Positions 24,766 to 33,402 are shown, counted from the stretch's first letter. The stretch is 64,000 nucleotides of DNA from Holdemania massiliensis (GCF_022440805.1 NZ_JAKNTK010000001.1:1054001-1118000), one strand, 5' to 3'. Numbers and translations are program-made. Notes: a model not told the origin generated them from the sequence alone.

Positions 24766-25171
24766 GCTTGCCTTGAAGGTTGCAACAGAGGCGCATAAAG
24801 GTCAAAAGGATAAAGGCGGACGAGATTATATCAATCATCCTCTGACCGTAGCATCTATGTGTGAATCAGATGAAGAAAAGATTGTGGCTTTGCTTCATGA
24901 CGTAATTGAAGATACGGATGTAACTCTCGAAGATCTAAAAAAATACGGTTTCAGTAGTAAAATTTTAGAGGCAATCGATTGCATTACGAAGCAACCTGGA
25001 GTTTCCTATGATGAATACCTTAGGAAGATAAAAAATAACGAATTGGCAAGAAAAGTTAAAATTGCTGATATGACGCATAATTCTGATATTTCAAGGATTC
25101 TGGATCCAACAAGCAAGGATTATGCAAGAGTTGAAAAGTATAAAGAGAAGATACAATATTTGATGAATTAA
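24749..25171 (+). CDS. HD-domain small alarmone hydrolase-like protein, candidate antitoxin/immunity protein
   Basis: The 140-residue product starts at 24749 behind GAGAGG. It is a complete HD domain of the (p)ppGpp-hydrolase type: H30 in YINHPLTVA, H50-D51 and E54-D55 in LLHDVIEDT, and D107 in KIADMTHN, so the metal and catalytic residues are all present. Stand-alone hydrolases of this group are known antitoxins of some toxSAS enzymes. Directly behind a toxSAS-like gene and ending at the cassette terminator, it is the best candidate for the immunity protein. It has no synthetase domain. Confidence 0.87.
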   Translation: MSMMLELALKVATEAHKGQKDKGGRDYINHPLTVASMCESDEEKIVALLHDVIEDTDVTLEDLKKYGFSSKILEAIDCITKQPGVSYDEYLRKIKNNELARKVKIADMTHNSDISRILDPTSKDYARVEKYKEKIQYLMN

Positions 25172-25196
25172 GCACGGTCAATGTATCGTGCTTTTT
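25169..25196 (+). terminator. Cassette terminator, copy 1
   Basis: AGCACG/CGTGCT stem with a 10-nt loop and TTTTT. The 28 nt including the hydrolase TAA stop are identical to 29918-29945, the end of the second cassette. Confidence 0.85.
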
Positions 25197-25214
25197 CTAT
25201 GCCATGACAAAAAA

Positions 25215-25265
25215 GAATAGGTTGAGACTCTCCGCCAATGAGGGGCAGACAACCTCAACCTATTC
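25215..25265. repeat. Large perfect-stem inverted repeat between cassette 1 and scaffold gene
   Basis: GAATAGGTTGAG (25215-25226) and CTCAACCTATTC (25254-25265) are perfect 12-nt inverted copies enclosing 27 nt with a weak inner CTCC/GGGG stem. There is no T run after it, so it is not an ordinary terminator. It could be a regulatory RNA element or a cassette boundary. Confidence 0.6.
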
Positions 25266-25345
25266 ATTTATAGTTTAGCAAAAAGCAGTAAAAAGGCAAT
25301 GTTTTATGATGATTACATGATTGCGCATCATGTTTTCTATGTCCT

Positions 25346-25370
25346 GGACATGACAAAAAACTGTCCTTTT
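25346..25370 (+). terminator. Weak terminator before scaffold gene
   Basis: GGACA/TGTCC stem with an 11-nt loop and TTTTCT. Confidence 0.4.
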
Positions 25371-25454
25371 CTCGTGTCCCGACAACGATAGGATCGGGTA
25401 ACCAGTTTGATCACACGCGGACGCGACCGCGACACCAAGCGAAGGAGGAAGAAC

Positions 25455-25964
25455 ATGGCGAAGAAAAAGAAAAGCTTTCGGGAATTTTTGAAAGGGTTAG
25501 AGTTAGAAGACGACACCGTGGATACCATCATGGCTGAGTTCGGCGCTCAGACTACTGTGAATCTCGAAAGAATCACCGAACTGGAAGGACAGATCAGCGG
25601 AAGTGCGGACCTGCAGACGAAGCTGACGGCCTTGCAGACCCAATACGACAACGATACCAAAGCTCTTAAATTAGCAAACACAAAGAACAGTGCGGTTTTC
25701 CGCAAATTCGCAGGATTAGGCAAAGCGGCAGATCTACTGATGGCCAAAGTGGATCTGGATAAGATCATCGTGGACAACGACGGAAAGATCACCGGCGGTC
25801 TGGATGATCAGTATGAATCGCTTACCAATGAGTATAAGGACATCCTTGGCAGCGGATCAGGCTCCGGGGACGGCGGACTGCCGAATGGTACGACACCGCC
25901 GGCTGGTAAAAATCCGGAAGAAATGACGATGGAAGAGTACATTGCGTATCGAAGCAAACTTTAA
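25455..25964 (+). CDS. Phage scaffold protein (GP20-like)
   Basis: The 169-residue product starts MAKKKKSFREFLKGLELED behind AAGGAGGAAG; the frame extends upstream without a ribosome binding site. A central coiled coil (about residues 30-75), an AGLGKAADLLMAK segment and a Gly-rich linker before EEMTMEEYIAYRSKL are typical of phage minor structural protein GP20 scaffolds. It directs capsid assembly and lies directly before the coat gene. Confidence 0.87.
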   Translation: MAKKKKSFREFLKGLELEDDTVDTIMAEFGAQTTVNLERITELEGQISGSADLQTKLTALQTQYDNDTKALKLANTKNSAVFRKFAGLGKAADLLMAKVDLDKIIVDNDGKITGGLDDQYESLTNEYKDILGSGSGSGDGGLPNGTTPPAGKNPEEMTMEEYIAYRSKL

Positions 25965-25979
25965 AGGAGGGCTATTTGC

Positions 25980-27077
25980 ATGCCAAATACATTTTTAACA
26001 CCTCAGATCATCGCGCGGGAAGCGTTGATGGTGCTGGAAAACAACCTGGTTATGGCGAACCTTGTTCACCGTGACTATTCCGACGAATTTGTAAAAGTAG
26101 GCGATACTGTCACCGCGCGGAAGCCGGCAAAATTCGTTTCTCACAACTTCACTGGCGCAGTCATCGTGCAGGATGCCGTCGAAGATGGGGTACCAGTAAA
26201 ACTGGATCGTCACCGTGACGTGACCTTTGCCGTGACCTCGACACAGATGACATTGGACATCAAGAATTTCAGCGAGCAGCTGATCACTCCTGCCATGTCT
26301 GCCATCGCACAGTCCGTGGATGAAGACCTGCTGAATGAAGTGGCTAACATCAAGAATGTTGTTCAAGGCACAACGAAACCGACAAATTTGGAAGACATCG
26401 CAATGATCAGTAAAAAGCTGGACATCAACAAAGTGCCGATGCAGCAGCGTCGCTTGGTCTTAAATCCGGAACACAAGTACCGCTATGCCTTAACTGATAA
26501 CCTGTCTAAAGTCGCATATGCCGGCACTGGTGAAACGTTGCGGAATGCGGAGCTGGGCAGAATCTACACGCTGGACACCTACATGGATCAGAACGCACCA
26601 TATTCAATGGCAGAAACACCGGGTTCAGCGACTGCGCTGAAAGTCACAGGCTCTAAAGATGCAAAGACTGTGTCTTTGTCTGGGATTACCGCAGCGACCG
26701 CAACGATCAAAAAGGGCGACGGATTTATTTTAGACGGCCGCATGTATCGCGCGACCGAGGATAAGACAGCAGCCGCTGGCGCAATTGAGTCTTTATCGGT
26801 TGACATGCCGTTACTGAAAGAATATACGGCTGCAGATGCCTACATCGTGAATAAAGTTCACTCGTTGGCGTTCCACCGCAATGCGATCGCGATGGTTAGC
26901 CGGCCTCTGGCTCTGCCGCTGGGCAATAAAAATGCGGCGATCGTTTCACACAATGGTTTGGGCGTCCGCGTCGTCTATGGATATGATATCACGACTAAAA
27001 CGGATACCATTTCGCTGGATATTCTGTACGGCATCAAGACGCTGGACGAGACAATGGCTGTCAAGCTGATCGGCTGA
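25980..27077 (+). CDS. Major capsid protein (P22 coat-like)
   Basis: The 365-residue product starts MPNTFLTPQIIAREALMVLENN, the usual opening of the P22 coat (gene 5) family, and continues with VGDTVTARKPAKF and a late Ig-like insertion region. The preceding AAAGGAGG gives strong translation. It builds the HK97-fold icosahedral shell. Confidence 0.93.
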   Translation: MPNTFLTPQIIAREALMVLENNLVMANLVHRDYSDEFVKVGDTVTARKPAKFVSHNFTGAVIVQDAVEDGVPVKLDRHRDVTFAVTSTQMTLDIKNFSEQLITPAMSAIAQSVDEDLLNEVANIKNVVQGTTKPTNLEDIAMISKKLDINKVPMQQRRLVLNPEHKYRYALTDNLSKVAYAGTGETLRNAELGRIYTLDTYMDQNAPYSMAETPGSATALKVTGSKDAKTVSLSGITAATATIKKGDGFILDGRMYRATEDKTAAAGAIESLSVDMPLLKEYTAADAYIVNKVHSLAFHRNAIAMVSRPLALPLGNKNAAIVSHNGLGVRVVYGYDITTKTDTISLDILYGIKTLDETMAVKLIG

Positions 27078-27081
27078 TCCT

Positions 27082-27480
27082 ATGCTGAAAAGCTATGCGA
27101 CATTCAGCGATTACGTCACAAACTTTCTAGGCACTTTCATCAAGGATGAAGAAAGCTTTGATCGGTATTGCGTTCAGGCAAGTCAGGCTATCCGCAAGCG
27201 TACCTTCGGGCGGTCTGACTTACCGCAGTACCAAAGTCTGGACGAACTTGTGATGTGCGCTTGCGCTCTTTGTGATCTGCTTTGTAAAGAAGCAGCAGAA
27301 GCAACGGCTTCGGGAAAACGAATCACCGCAGAAACCGTGGGGGATCACTCACAGAGCTATCAGCTGCAGTCAAAGCAAGATCGTAATGAGGAGCAGGAAA
27401 GAATGATTCAGACTTGGTTGGGAATGACTGGCATGTTGTATGCAGGAATTGGAACTGTGGAATATGGAGGCAAATTGTGA
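27082..27480 (+). CDS. Head-tail connector protein (gp6-like)
   Basis: The 132-residue helical product (TFSDYVTNFLGTFIKDEESFDRYCVQASQAIRKRTFG) has the size and position of adaptor proteins that bind below the portal. The assignment rests mainly on order: coat, adaptor, small protein, then stopper/closure proteins. Confidence 0.75.
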   Translation: MLKSYATFSDYVTNFLGTFIKDEESFDRYCVQASQAIRKRTFGRSDLPQYQSLDELVMCACALCDLLCKEAAEATASGKRITAETVGDHSQSYQLQSKQDRNEEQERMIQTWLGMTGMLYAGIGTVEYGGKL

Positions 27481-27599
27481 AAGTAGAAAAGAACAATAAA
27501 GTCATTGTGATCAATGATAAACTGAAGGACCGATATTTAAAAGATCTCGGATATACCGAGGTCAAAGAACCCAAGAAAGAAACACAGAAACAGAACTGA
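27477..27599 (+). CDS. Small structural-region protein
   Basis: The start is a GTG at 27477 overlapping the connector stop (GTGA), behind ATGGAGG. The 40-residue product (KVEKNNKVIVINDKLKDRYLKDLGY) is basic. Very similar short frames occur at this point in related siphophages, without known function. Confidence 0.6.
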   Translation: MKVEKNNKVIVINDKLKDRYLKDLGYTEVKEPKKETQKQN

Positions 27600-27610
27600 G
27601 GTGATGACCG

Positions 27611-27931
27611 ATGTTTCCTCACACAATAACTGTTTATCGGCATCAAGACGATGACAGTTATTCGCGGACGGTGATCCACGGTGTTTACTGGTATGGATCC
27701 CGGTCGCGGACAAAATCGAATAAAGGGGTGGATCAGGATGCCGCGGTGACGGTGATCATCCCTTTTCTTGACGCTGACGTCCAGCCAGGTGACCTGATTG
27801 TAAAGAGTGAATGGAAAACGGTCCGAAGTAAAGCTGAACTGGAAGACGTCAAAGAGTGGATCACCGCAGAGTCAGTATCGGAACACGATGTTGGCAGCGA
27901 ACTTGACGGGATCACCGTGAAGGGGAGCTGA
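27611..27931 (+). CDS. Head completion / minor capsid protein
   Basis: The 106-residue product (MFPHTITVYRH opening, then VTVIIPFLDADVQPGDLIV) has the size and position of head-closure (stopper) proteins. Starts behind GAGGTGATG. Confidence 0.72.
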   Translation: MFPHTITVYRHQDDDSYSRTVIHGVYWYGSRSRTKSNKGVDQDAAVTVIIPFLDADVQPGDLIVKSEWKTVRSKAELEDVKEWITAESVSEHDVGSELDGITVKGS

Positions 27932-27934
27932 CTG

Positions 27935-28396
27935 ATGGCACAGATTTATTTTGACATTGATATCCATCTGGCTGGAACGGAGGCTTTGCTGCGGGGATTA
28001 AATCTGGAACAAGGCGGAAAAGCTCAAAAGTTTTTTACTTCTGAGATCATCCGGCTATCAGATAAGTATGTGCCTTTTCGCACTGGTGTTTTGAAGAACA
28101 GCGTTCATCCTGAGCCGGATTACAGTGCGATTCTCTATACAACACCTTATGCCAGATATCACTGGTTCGGCAAGCTAATGGTGGATCCCATTACCGGTAA
28201 GGGATCCTTTTTTGACGCGCAGGAAGGTCTACACTGGTCAAGACCCAACACGCAGAAGGTTCTCACCGATCGGGATATGCAATACCAGGGAGCACCCCTG
28301 CGCGGACCTTTTTGGACAGAGCGGATGTGGGAAACGGAAGGCGATCAGATCCTGGAATCAACCCGCTTATTTATTGAAAGGAATGCAAATCTATGA
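27935..28396 (+). CDS. Minor capsid / HK97 gp10-like protein
   Basis: The 153-residue product includes SDKYVPFRTGVLKNSVH and TTPYARYHWFG, the pattern of gp10-like head-tail joining proteins and of the minor capsid family in Firmicutes phages. Its stop overlaps the next start. Confidence 0.78.
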   Translation: MAQIYFDIDIHLAGTEALLRGLNLEQGGKAQKFFTSEIIRLSDKYVPFRTGVLKNSVHPEPDYSAILYTTPYARYHWFGKLMVDPITGKGSFFDAQEGLHWSRPNTQKVLTDRDMQYQGAPLRGPFWTERMWETEGDQILESTRLFIERNANL

Positions 28397-28821
28397 CGAT
28401 AATTAAAGCGATTCGAACCTACTTATCTGAATGTCCTATGCTTTTAAACTTGGGAAGTCGGGTGAAAATCGATTTTCTGCAGGAAAAAGGAAAGTCAGTA
28501 TCCATCGAACCCCTGCCCGTGAATCCGATTGTCAGTAACTATATCGGAGGCGGAGGAGAAAGGCAGTACGCTTTTGCTGTAGCCATAAAGTTCCCGTATT
28601 CCGACGAAGCGGCAATGAATGTAGAAAACAGCAGCTTTTTTGAAGAGTTCGCGGATTGGCTGGAAGAACAGAGCGATCTGGATCACCTGCCGGATCTAGG
28701 CGAAGGAAGACAAGCGACAAAGATTGAGGTAACCAGCAATGGTTATCTTTTTGGAATTACGCAAGATATGAAATACGGCCGGTACCAAATTCAGTGTCGG
28801 CTGCTCTATGAAATAGAATAG
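28393..28821 (+). CDS. Tail terminator / minor capsid 3-like protein
   Basis: The 142-residue product (ECPMLLNLGSRVKIDFLQEKGKSVSIE) matches the minor capsid protein 3 type and occupies the tail-terminator slot just before the tube protein. Confidence 0.75.
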   Translation: MTIIKAIRTYLSECPMLLNLGSRVKIDFLQEKGKSVSIEPLPVNPIVSNYIGGGGERQYAFAVAIKFPYSDEAAMNVENSSFFEEFADWLEEQSDLDHLPDLGEGRQATKIEVTSNGYLFGITQDMKYGRYQIQCRLLYEIE

Positions 28822-28829
28822 GAGAGAGT

Positions 28830-29306
28830 ATGGATAAGATCAAACGAGTAAAATTAGCTCATTTCTTAAACACCGGTACAACAGCTGCACCGGCGTGGTC
28901 AAGAATGAACAAAGGCATCACTGAATTGACGACATCATTTAATCCAGAGGTGACCACGGAAAAGTATATCGGTGACGACAATGCGTCAAACAGTATTGAT
29001 TCTTACGCCCCAAATACGCCGATCAGCATGACAGCCTTTAAAGGCGATCCGATTTTTGAGTTTGTGGATAACATTCGGAAGACACGAGCGACGGGTGAAG
29101 ACTGCCGGGCACAGTTGCTGAATGTAAATATCTATGAAGAAGAAACTGGAAAGTATTACGCTGAAAAACAGGATGTTCTGATTCAGATCGATTCTTTCGG
29201 CGGCGAGGGAAATGTCGTGATTGAGTATACGATGCTCTATGATGGTGACCCAATCCAAGGCACAGCAACAATCACAAATGGCAATGTAACATTTACAGAG
29301 GCATAG
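28830..29306 (+). CDS. Major tail (tube) protein
   Basis: The 158-residue product (KGITELTTSFNPEVTTEKYIGDDNAS, then DAQLLNVNIYEEETGK-like strands) is a typical siphophage tail tube subunit, preceding the chaperone and tape-measure genes. A hairpin terminator overlaps its stop codon, probably tuning its high expression relative to downstream genes. Confidence 0.85.
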   Translation: MDKIKRVKLAHFLNTGTTAAPAWSRMNKGITELTTSFNPEVTTEKYIGDDNASNSIDSYAPNTPISMTAFKGDPIFEFVDNIRKTRATGEDCRAQLLNVNIYEEETGKYYAEKQDVLIQIDSFGGEGNVVIEYTMLYDGDPIQGTATITNGNVTFTEA

Positions 29307-29328
29307 GAGAAAACCCTATGCCTTTAAA
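29300..29328 (+). terminator. Hairpin terminator at end of tail tube gene
   Basis: GGCATAGG (29300-29307) and CCTATGCC (29315-29322) form a perfect 8-bp stem, followed by TTTAAATT. It isolates the second cassette from the tube gene. Confidence 0.6.
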
Positions 29329-29333
29329 TTGAT

Positions 29334-29684
29334 ATGGATGATGGTATTTGGCGGACGGTTGGGGGTCGCCGGATTTTTATTAAGAATGGACAAAGTCTTG
29401 AAGATGCAATGTATGAAAGTGGGAAGTTCAATGAGATAATTCGAAGAAGTAAGCACAAGCAATTAAAATTACCAAAAATAGAGTATGCAGTGCTAGTAAG
29501 TGAAATAAACACGTATTATGGAAAAAATGAGAGCCGTCCAGTTTTGGGAAAATGCGTAGGCGATTATTTTTATATGTTTGACAACCTGGGATTTAACAAC
29601 TACAATGTTTTTAAGAAGTTAAAGATTAGCGGTAATGAAAAGCGTATAAAACACATTATGGAGGAAATGAATTCTGATGATTGA
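29334..29684 (+). CDS. Second cassette effector-like protein, unknown C-terminal domain
   Basis: The 116-residue product opens with the same module as the protein at 23813 (IWRTVGGRRIFIKNGQSL...SGKF) and then diverges completely. The C-terminal about 75 residues (EYAVLVSEINTYYGKN, then DNLGFNNYNVFKKLKISGN) match no family I know. The start has no good ribosome binding site, so translation may be low. It is followed by an overlapping small acidic gene and the shared terminator, so it looks like a toxin of a second toxin-immunity pair. This rests on architecture, not on a recognised toxin fold. Confidence 0.68.
   Translation: MDDGIWRTVGGRRIFIKNGQSLEDAMYESGKFNEIIRRSKHKQLKLPKIEYAVLVSEINTYYGKNESRPVLGKCVGDYFYMFDNLGFNNYNVFKKLKISGNEKRIKHIMEEMNSDD
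29349..29389 (+). repeat. Cassette 5' repeat, copy 2
   Basis: Forty of 41 nt are identical to 23843-23883, encoding the shared N-terminal module. Confidence 0.85.
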
Positions 29685-29910
29685 AGAAAAGGATATGACT
29701 GATTCTGAGATTATTCTTGTAAAAAATTTAAAAAAAATTTGCAATGAATTTGATTTCATTTTCGGTGTAAGTCTGATGTGCAAAGGTCCGGACGCATCTA
29801 CCGCCATGCTGCAATATCTGAACAGACATCCAGAAGCTGCTAGTTCGGACATTATTGATTATGCTAGTCGGTTATGTGATAAGTATAATCCAGATTTAAT
29901 TGTCGAATAA
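29677..29910 (+). CDS. Candidate immunity protein of second cassette
   Basis: The 77-residue acidic product (NEFDFIFGVSLMCKGPDASTAMLQYLNRHPEAASSDIIDY) overlaps the effector gene by 8 bp. Size, acidity and overlap with the effector fit an immunity protein. No family is recognised. An internal start at 29695 is possible. Confidence 0.65.
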   Translation: MIEEKDMTDSEIILVKNLKKICNEFDFIFGVSLMCKGPDASTAMLQYLNRHPEAASSDIIDYASRLCDKYNPDLIVE

Positions 29911-29917
29911 ATAAACA

Positions 29918-29945
29918 TAAGCACGGTCAATGTATCGTGCTTTTT
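29918..29945 (+). terminator. Cassette terminator, copy 2
   Basis: Twenty-eight nt identical to 25169-25196; AGCACG/CGTGCT stem followed by TTTTT. Confidence 0.85.
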
Positions 29946-29971
29946 ATGTGTGATCGAGAAAGGAAAATCAA

Positions 29972-30439
29972 ATGAATCAAGTACGAATTTCAAGAAAACA
30001 GGAAGATCTTTATCGGATCAATATTTGCGATGACGGGACAGAGATTGTCTTCGACTTGGCTGATATTGGATTGCCTTTTAAATGCAACAAAGCCTTTCAG
30101 GAGGTAGAAAAGAACAAGCAAGTCGCGATCGGAAAGATCAAAGCCCTTGAAAATCAGAAAAATGTCAAAGAAAATGGAACTCTCTTTGGCACAGTGGAAC
30201 GTCAGATTCTCAGCACCTACAAAGAGATGTTTGAGCACAATCGTCAGATTATGGATGATTTCTTTGGCTGCCCTGGCGCGATGCAGAAGCTGTTTGGTGA
30301 TGCTAATTACATGGATATGTACGACGATCTATTTGAGCAGTTTGAGCCGCACTTTGAAGCAATGCAGCTGAATACGGAAACAATCAAAGAACGTCTGAAA
30401 AAGAAATATCAGAAGAAGCAAAATGATGTGTTGTCCTGA
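29972..30439 (+). CDS. Tail assembly chaperone
   Basis: The 155-residue helical, charged product lies between tail tube and tape-measure genes, overlapping the Gp15-like gene by one base (TGATG). This is the slot of the gpG/gpGT tail chaperones. No slippery sequence for frameshifting was evident at the junction. Confidence 0.72.
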   Translation: MNQVRISRKQEDLYRINICDDGTEIVFDLADIGLPFKCNKAFQEVEKNKQVAIGKIKALENQKNVKENGTLFGTVERQILSTYKEMFEHNRQIMDDFFGCPGAMQKLFGDANYMDMYDDLFEQFEPHFEAMQLNTETIKERLKKKYQKKQNDVLS

Positions 30440-31032
30440 TGGAATATCCAAAGTACATCGAAGTAGACGGCCAGCGCTTGGAGCTGGATACGGATTATCG
30501 AACCGCGCTTAAATGTTTTGAAGTGATTGAGGATCCAGACATTGACGACGTTGAGCGATCGCTGGCTGTGATTTATCTGCTGCTAAATGATATCCCTAAA
30601 GTGGATCTGAATAAAGTTATGGAGCTGTTGCTAAAATATCTGAGCTGCGGAAAAGCCAAAGACGAGGCCGCAGGAACACAGAAAGATATGGATTTGAAAG
30701 CTGATGAGAATTACATCATCGCGTCGTTTGCTTCTGACTATAAGATTGACCTATCAAGCGTGGAATCCATGCACTGGTGGCACTTTATCACACTGCTGGA
30801 TGGCTTATCTGGGGATTGCGTGTTGAATCGTGTTCGAGAGATCAGAACCTGTGATCTGAAAGATTACAAGGGCAAGGCTAGAGAAAGAATGGCAAAAGCA
30901 AAAACACAGTTAGCTTTGCCTGTAAAAATGACAGCGGAAGATCAGAAAGCGCTCGATAAGTTTGATGCGCTTTTTTTGTCCTCAGAAAACAGATTGGATG
31001 ATGGAGATACCCTCTTAGACGGAGGTGAGTAA
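30439..31032 (+). CDS. Gp15-family tail protein
   Basis: The 197-residue product opens MEYPKYIEVDGQRLELDTDYRTALKCF, the signature of the bacteriophage Gp15 family, encoded just before the tape-measure gene in many Firmicutes siphophages. It probably works as the second tail chaperone. Confidence 0.8.
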   Translation: MEYPKYIEVDGQRLELDTDYRTALKCFEVIEDPDIDDVERSLAVIYLLLNDIPKVDLNKVMELLLKYLSCGKAKDEAAGTQKDMDLKADENYIIASFASDYKIDLSSVESMHWWHFITLLDGLSGDCVLNRVREIRTCDLKDYKGKARERMAKAKTQLALPVKMTAEDQKALDKFDALFLSSENRLDDGDTLLDGGE

Positions 31033-33399
31033 ATGGCAGAAACGGTAAATTCCATCCGCATCAATACCCGGTTGAAGACGGATGGGATCGCAAGGGACCG
31101 GAAAGAGATCGAACGACAACTAAAGGAATTAGCAAAGGATGCCGAATCGGTCAAAATCGGGAAAGAGATTGATGAACAGAACGCCGCAATCGAGAAGTCT
31201 GCAGCCAGAGTGAAGAAGCTGCAGGAAGCTTATGAAGAAGCAGAAAAAAGTGCTCGCAAAATGAGCGAAGAAGCAATGAAGCAAACTCTGAATGATCCGA
31301 AAGCTATTGACCAGAGTGATCGTGCAGCGCAAGCAGCAATGAATGCATTGCCGGCGTCTGCAAGTGTTGAAGATCGTGATCGTGCTGCTCAAGACGCTGC
31401 AAATGAGGCGATGCGGCAAGCAAATCAAGCTCGTCTGGAAGGAACTAAGGAATACCAGAAGCAGATTGAAAAGCTTGATCAGATCAACAGTAAACTGCAG
31501 CAGGAAGATCAGCTGCAGGCAGAAGCGGCATCTAAGATCAGTAACAAAAATATAGAGCTGGAAGGGGCTCTACAGCGAGAGAATGCCATGAGCAATTCAC
31601 TCGATAACGAATTGACGAAGCTGGATCAGAAGGATCAGAAACTGCGCAGCCAAGCTGCAAAACAAGCTGAAGTAGCACAGCAAACAAAGGAAACACAGAA
31701 GGCTGCAGAGAAGCATAACAACTCTTTAAAAAGAGGGATTAAGCGGATCGCAAAACTAAGCCTTGGTGTACTAGGGGTACGAATGGCCTACAGTGCAGTC
31801 AGAAAAATCGTGTCTTCTGTGACTGACGATAACGAAAAACTGAAAAATACGATAGACGCCATCTGGGCTGGCTTAGGCAGCGCTTTTGAACCGATTATCA
31901 ATGGATTGATCAGCGGATTTGCCACAGTATTGAATTATGCTTTTGCAATCATTAAAGCCTTGACTGGCATTAACCTGATCTCAAAAGCAAACGCCAAACT
32001 GGCAAAGAAAAAGAAGGATGGTGGATCCTCTGGCAGCAAGCTCGCCTCATTTGATAGCTCGGAAGTTTTAAACAAAAGTTCAGGATCTGGATCAGATCCA
32101 ACGGACACCTATCTAAAAGAAATTGATCTGGGGAAACAGCTCACGGCGATTGTTGAGCGCTTAAAGAAGCTGTGGGATGGGGTTGTAAAGATTGTGACCA
32201 ATATCGGGAAAGCGTGGAAGAAAGCCTGGGACTACGCGGGTAACGGTCAGCGGATTGTAACTTCTCTGTCCAATATGCTGGAGCGAATGTTCGAGTGTTT
32301 GGAACACATTGTGGAATCTACGGTGGAATGGTCAGAGTCGATTAACTTCATTCCGTTGGTTTCCAGTTTGGCAGGCTTACTGGAATCCATTGAACCTCTG
32401 TTCAGTAAACTCATGGAATCCTTTGAATGGTTCTGGGATGAGATCATTCTTCCGCTGTCCAGCTTTGTGATTGAGGATGGGTTGCCTGCGTTTTTTGATT
32501 TGCTGTCTGCAGCTTTAGATTTGTTTAATAGTGTATGCGAAACAACCCGACCGGTGGCAGAATGGCTCTGGGATAATTTGCTCGGCCCGATTGCCTCCTG
32601 GACTGGCGGAACGATCGTAGAAGTTATGGGCTGGCTAACCGAGGCTTTGCAGGAACTGTCTGCGTGGTTTGATGAAAATGGTATAGGAATCACCGAAGCG
32701 CTCATTGGTTTTGGAGAACAGGTTTCTCGCCTTTGGTTCGAGTTTATTCAACCGGTTTTAGAATTGGTGAAGATTGGAGTTCAGCTTGCGATTGCTTTCT
32801 TAAAAGGTTTGCTCGAAGGCTTTCTGGGGAGTGTCAGCAATATTATTGATGATATAACTTTAGTGCTTGAAGGCATTATCAACTTTATTACTGGCATTTT
32901 CACAGGGAATTGGGAACAAGCTTGGATTGGCGTACAACAGATCTTTGCCGGTATCTGGAACGGTATTTTAGACATCGTTCAGGGGGTCATTGACGGTATT
33001 GTTACCGGAATTAATGCTGTAATTGACGCAATCAATAGCATATCGGTGGACATTCCGGATTGGGTACCTTTCGTCGGTGGTTCCCATTTTGGCATGAACC
33101 TAGGACATATTACGGGTTTTGACGTGACTCAATTCAAATGGATTCCGAAGCTGGCTCAGGGCGCGGTATTGCCACCTAACAAGCCATTTATGGCCATGCT
33201 GGGCGATCAGACCCGTGGGCGAAACTTGGAAGCACCGGAAGATCTGATCCGTCAGATCATAAGAGAAGAATCCGGATCACAAGGAACAACGATTGTGATC
33301 AAAGCTGACGGTGACTTGGGAGCGTTGATTCGATTGCTGAAACTGAATATCGACGAAGAAGATCAGCGTGTGGGAACGAAGTTGGTACTGGAGGGATAA
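31033..33399 (+). CDS. Tail tape-measure protein
   Basis: The 788-residue product has an N-terminal coiled coil to about residue 230, hydrophobic segments around 245-310 (LGVLGVRMAYSAV, GLGSAFEPIINGLISG), a Ser/Gly-rich linker near 335-355, and many amphipathic repeats with tryptophans. This layout is that of siphophage tape measures. At roughly 1.5 angstrom per residue it predicts a tail near 120 nm, hence Siphoviridae-like morphology. Confidence 0.92.
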   Translation: MAETVNSIRINTRLKTDGIARDRKEIERQLKELAKDAESVKIGKEIDEQNAAIEKSAARVKKLQEAYEEAEKSARKMSEEAMKQTLNDPKAIDQSDRAAQAAMNALPASASVEDRDRAAQDAANEAMRQANQARLEGTKEYQKQIEKLDQINSKLQQEDQLQAEAASKISNKNIELEGALQRENAMSNSLDNELTKLDQKDQKLRSQAAKQAEVAQQTKETQKAAEKHNNSLKRGIKRIAKLSLGVLGVRMAYSAVRKIVSSVTDDNEKLKNTIDAIWAGLGSAFEPIINGLISGFATVLNYAFAIIKALTGINLISKANAKLAKKKKDGGSSGSKLASFDSSEVLNKSSGSGSDPTDTYLKEIDLGKQLTAIVERLKKLWDGVVKIVTNIGKAWKKAWDYAGNGQRIVTSLSNMLERMFECLEHIVESTVEWSESINFIPLVSSLAGLLESIEPLFSKLMESFEWFWDEIILPLSSFVIEDGLPAFFDLLSAALDLFNSVCETTRPVAEWLWDNLLGPIASWTGGTIVEVMGWLTEALQELSAWFDENGIGITEALIGFGEQVSRLWFEFIQPVLELVKIGVQLAIAFLKGLLEGFLGSVSNIIDDITLVLEGIINFITGIFTGNWEQAWIGVQQIFAGIWNGILDIVQGVIDGIVTGINAVIDAINSISVDIPDWVPFVGGSHFGMNLGHITGFDVTQFKWIPKLAQGAVLPPNKPFMAMLGDQTRGRNLEAPEDLIRQIIREESGSQGTTIVIKADGDLGALIRLLKLNIDEEDQRVGTKLVLEG

Positions 33400-33402
33400 G
33401 CG

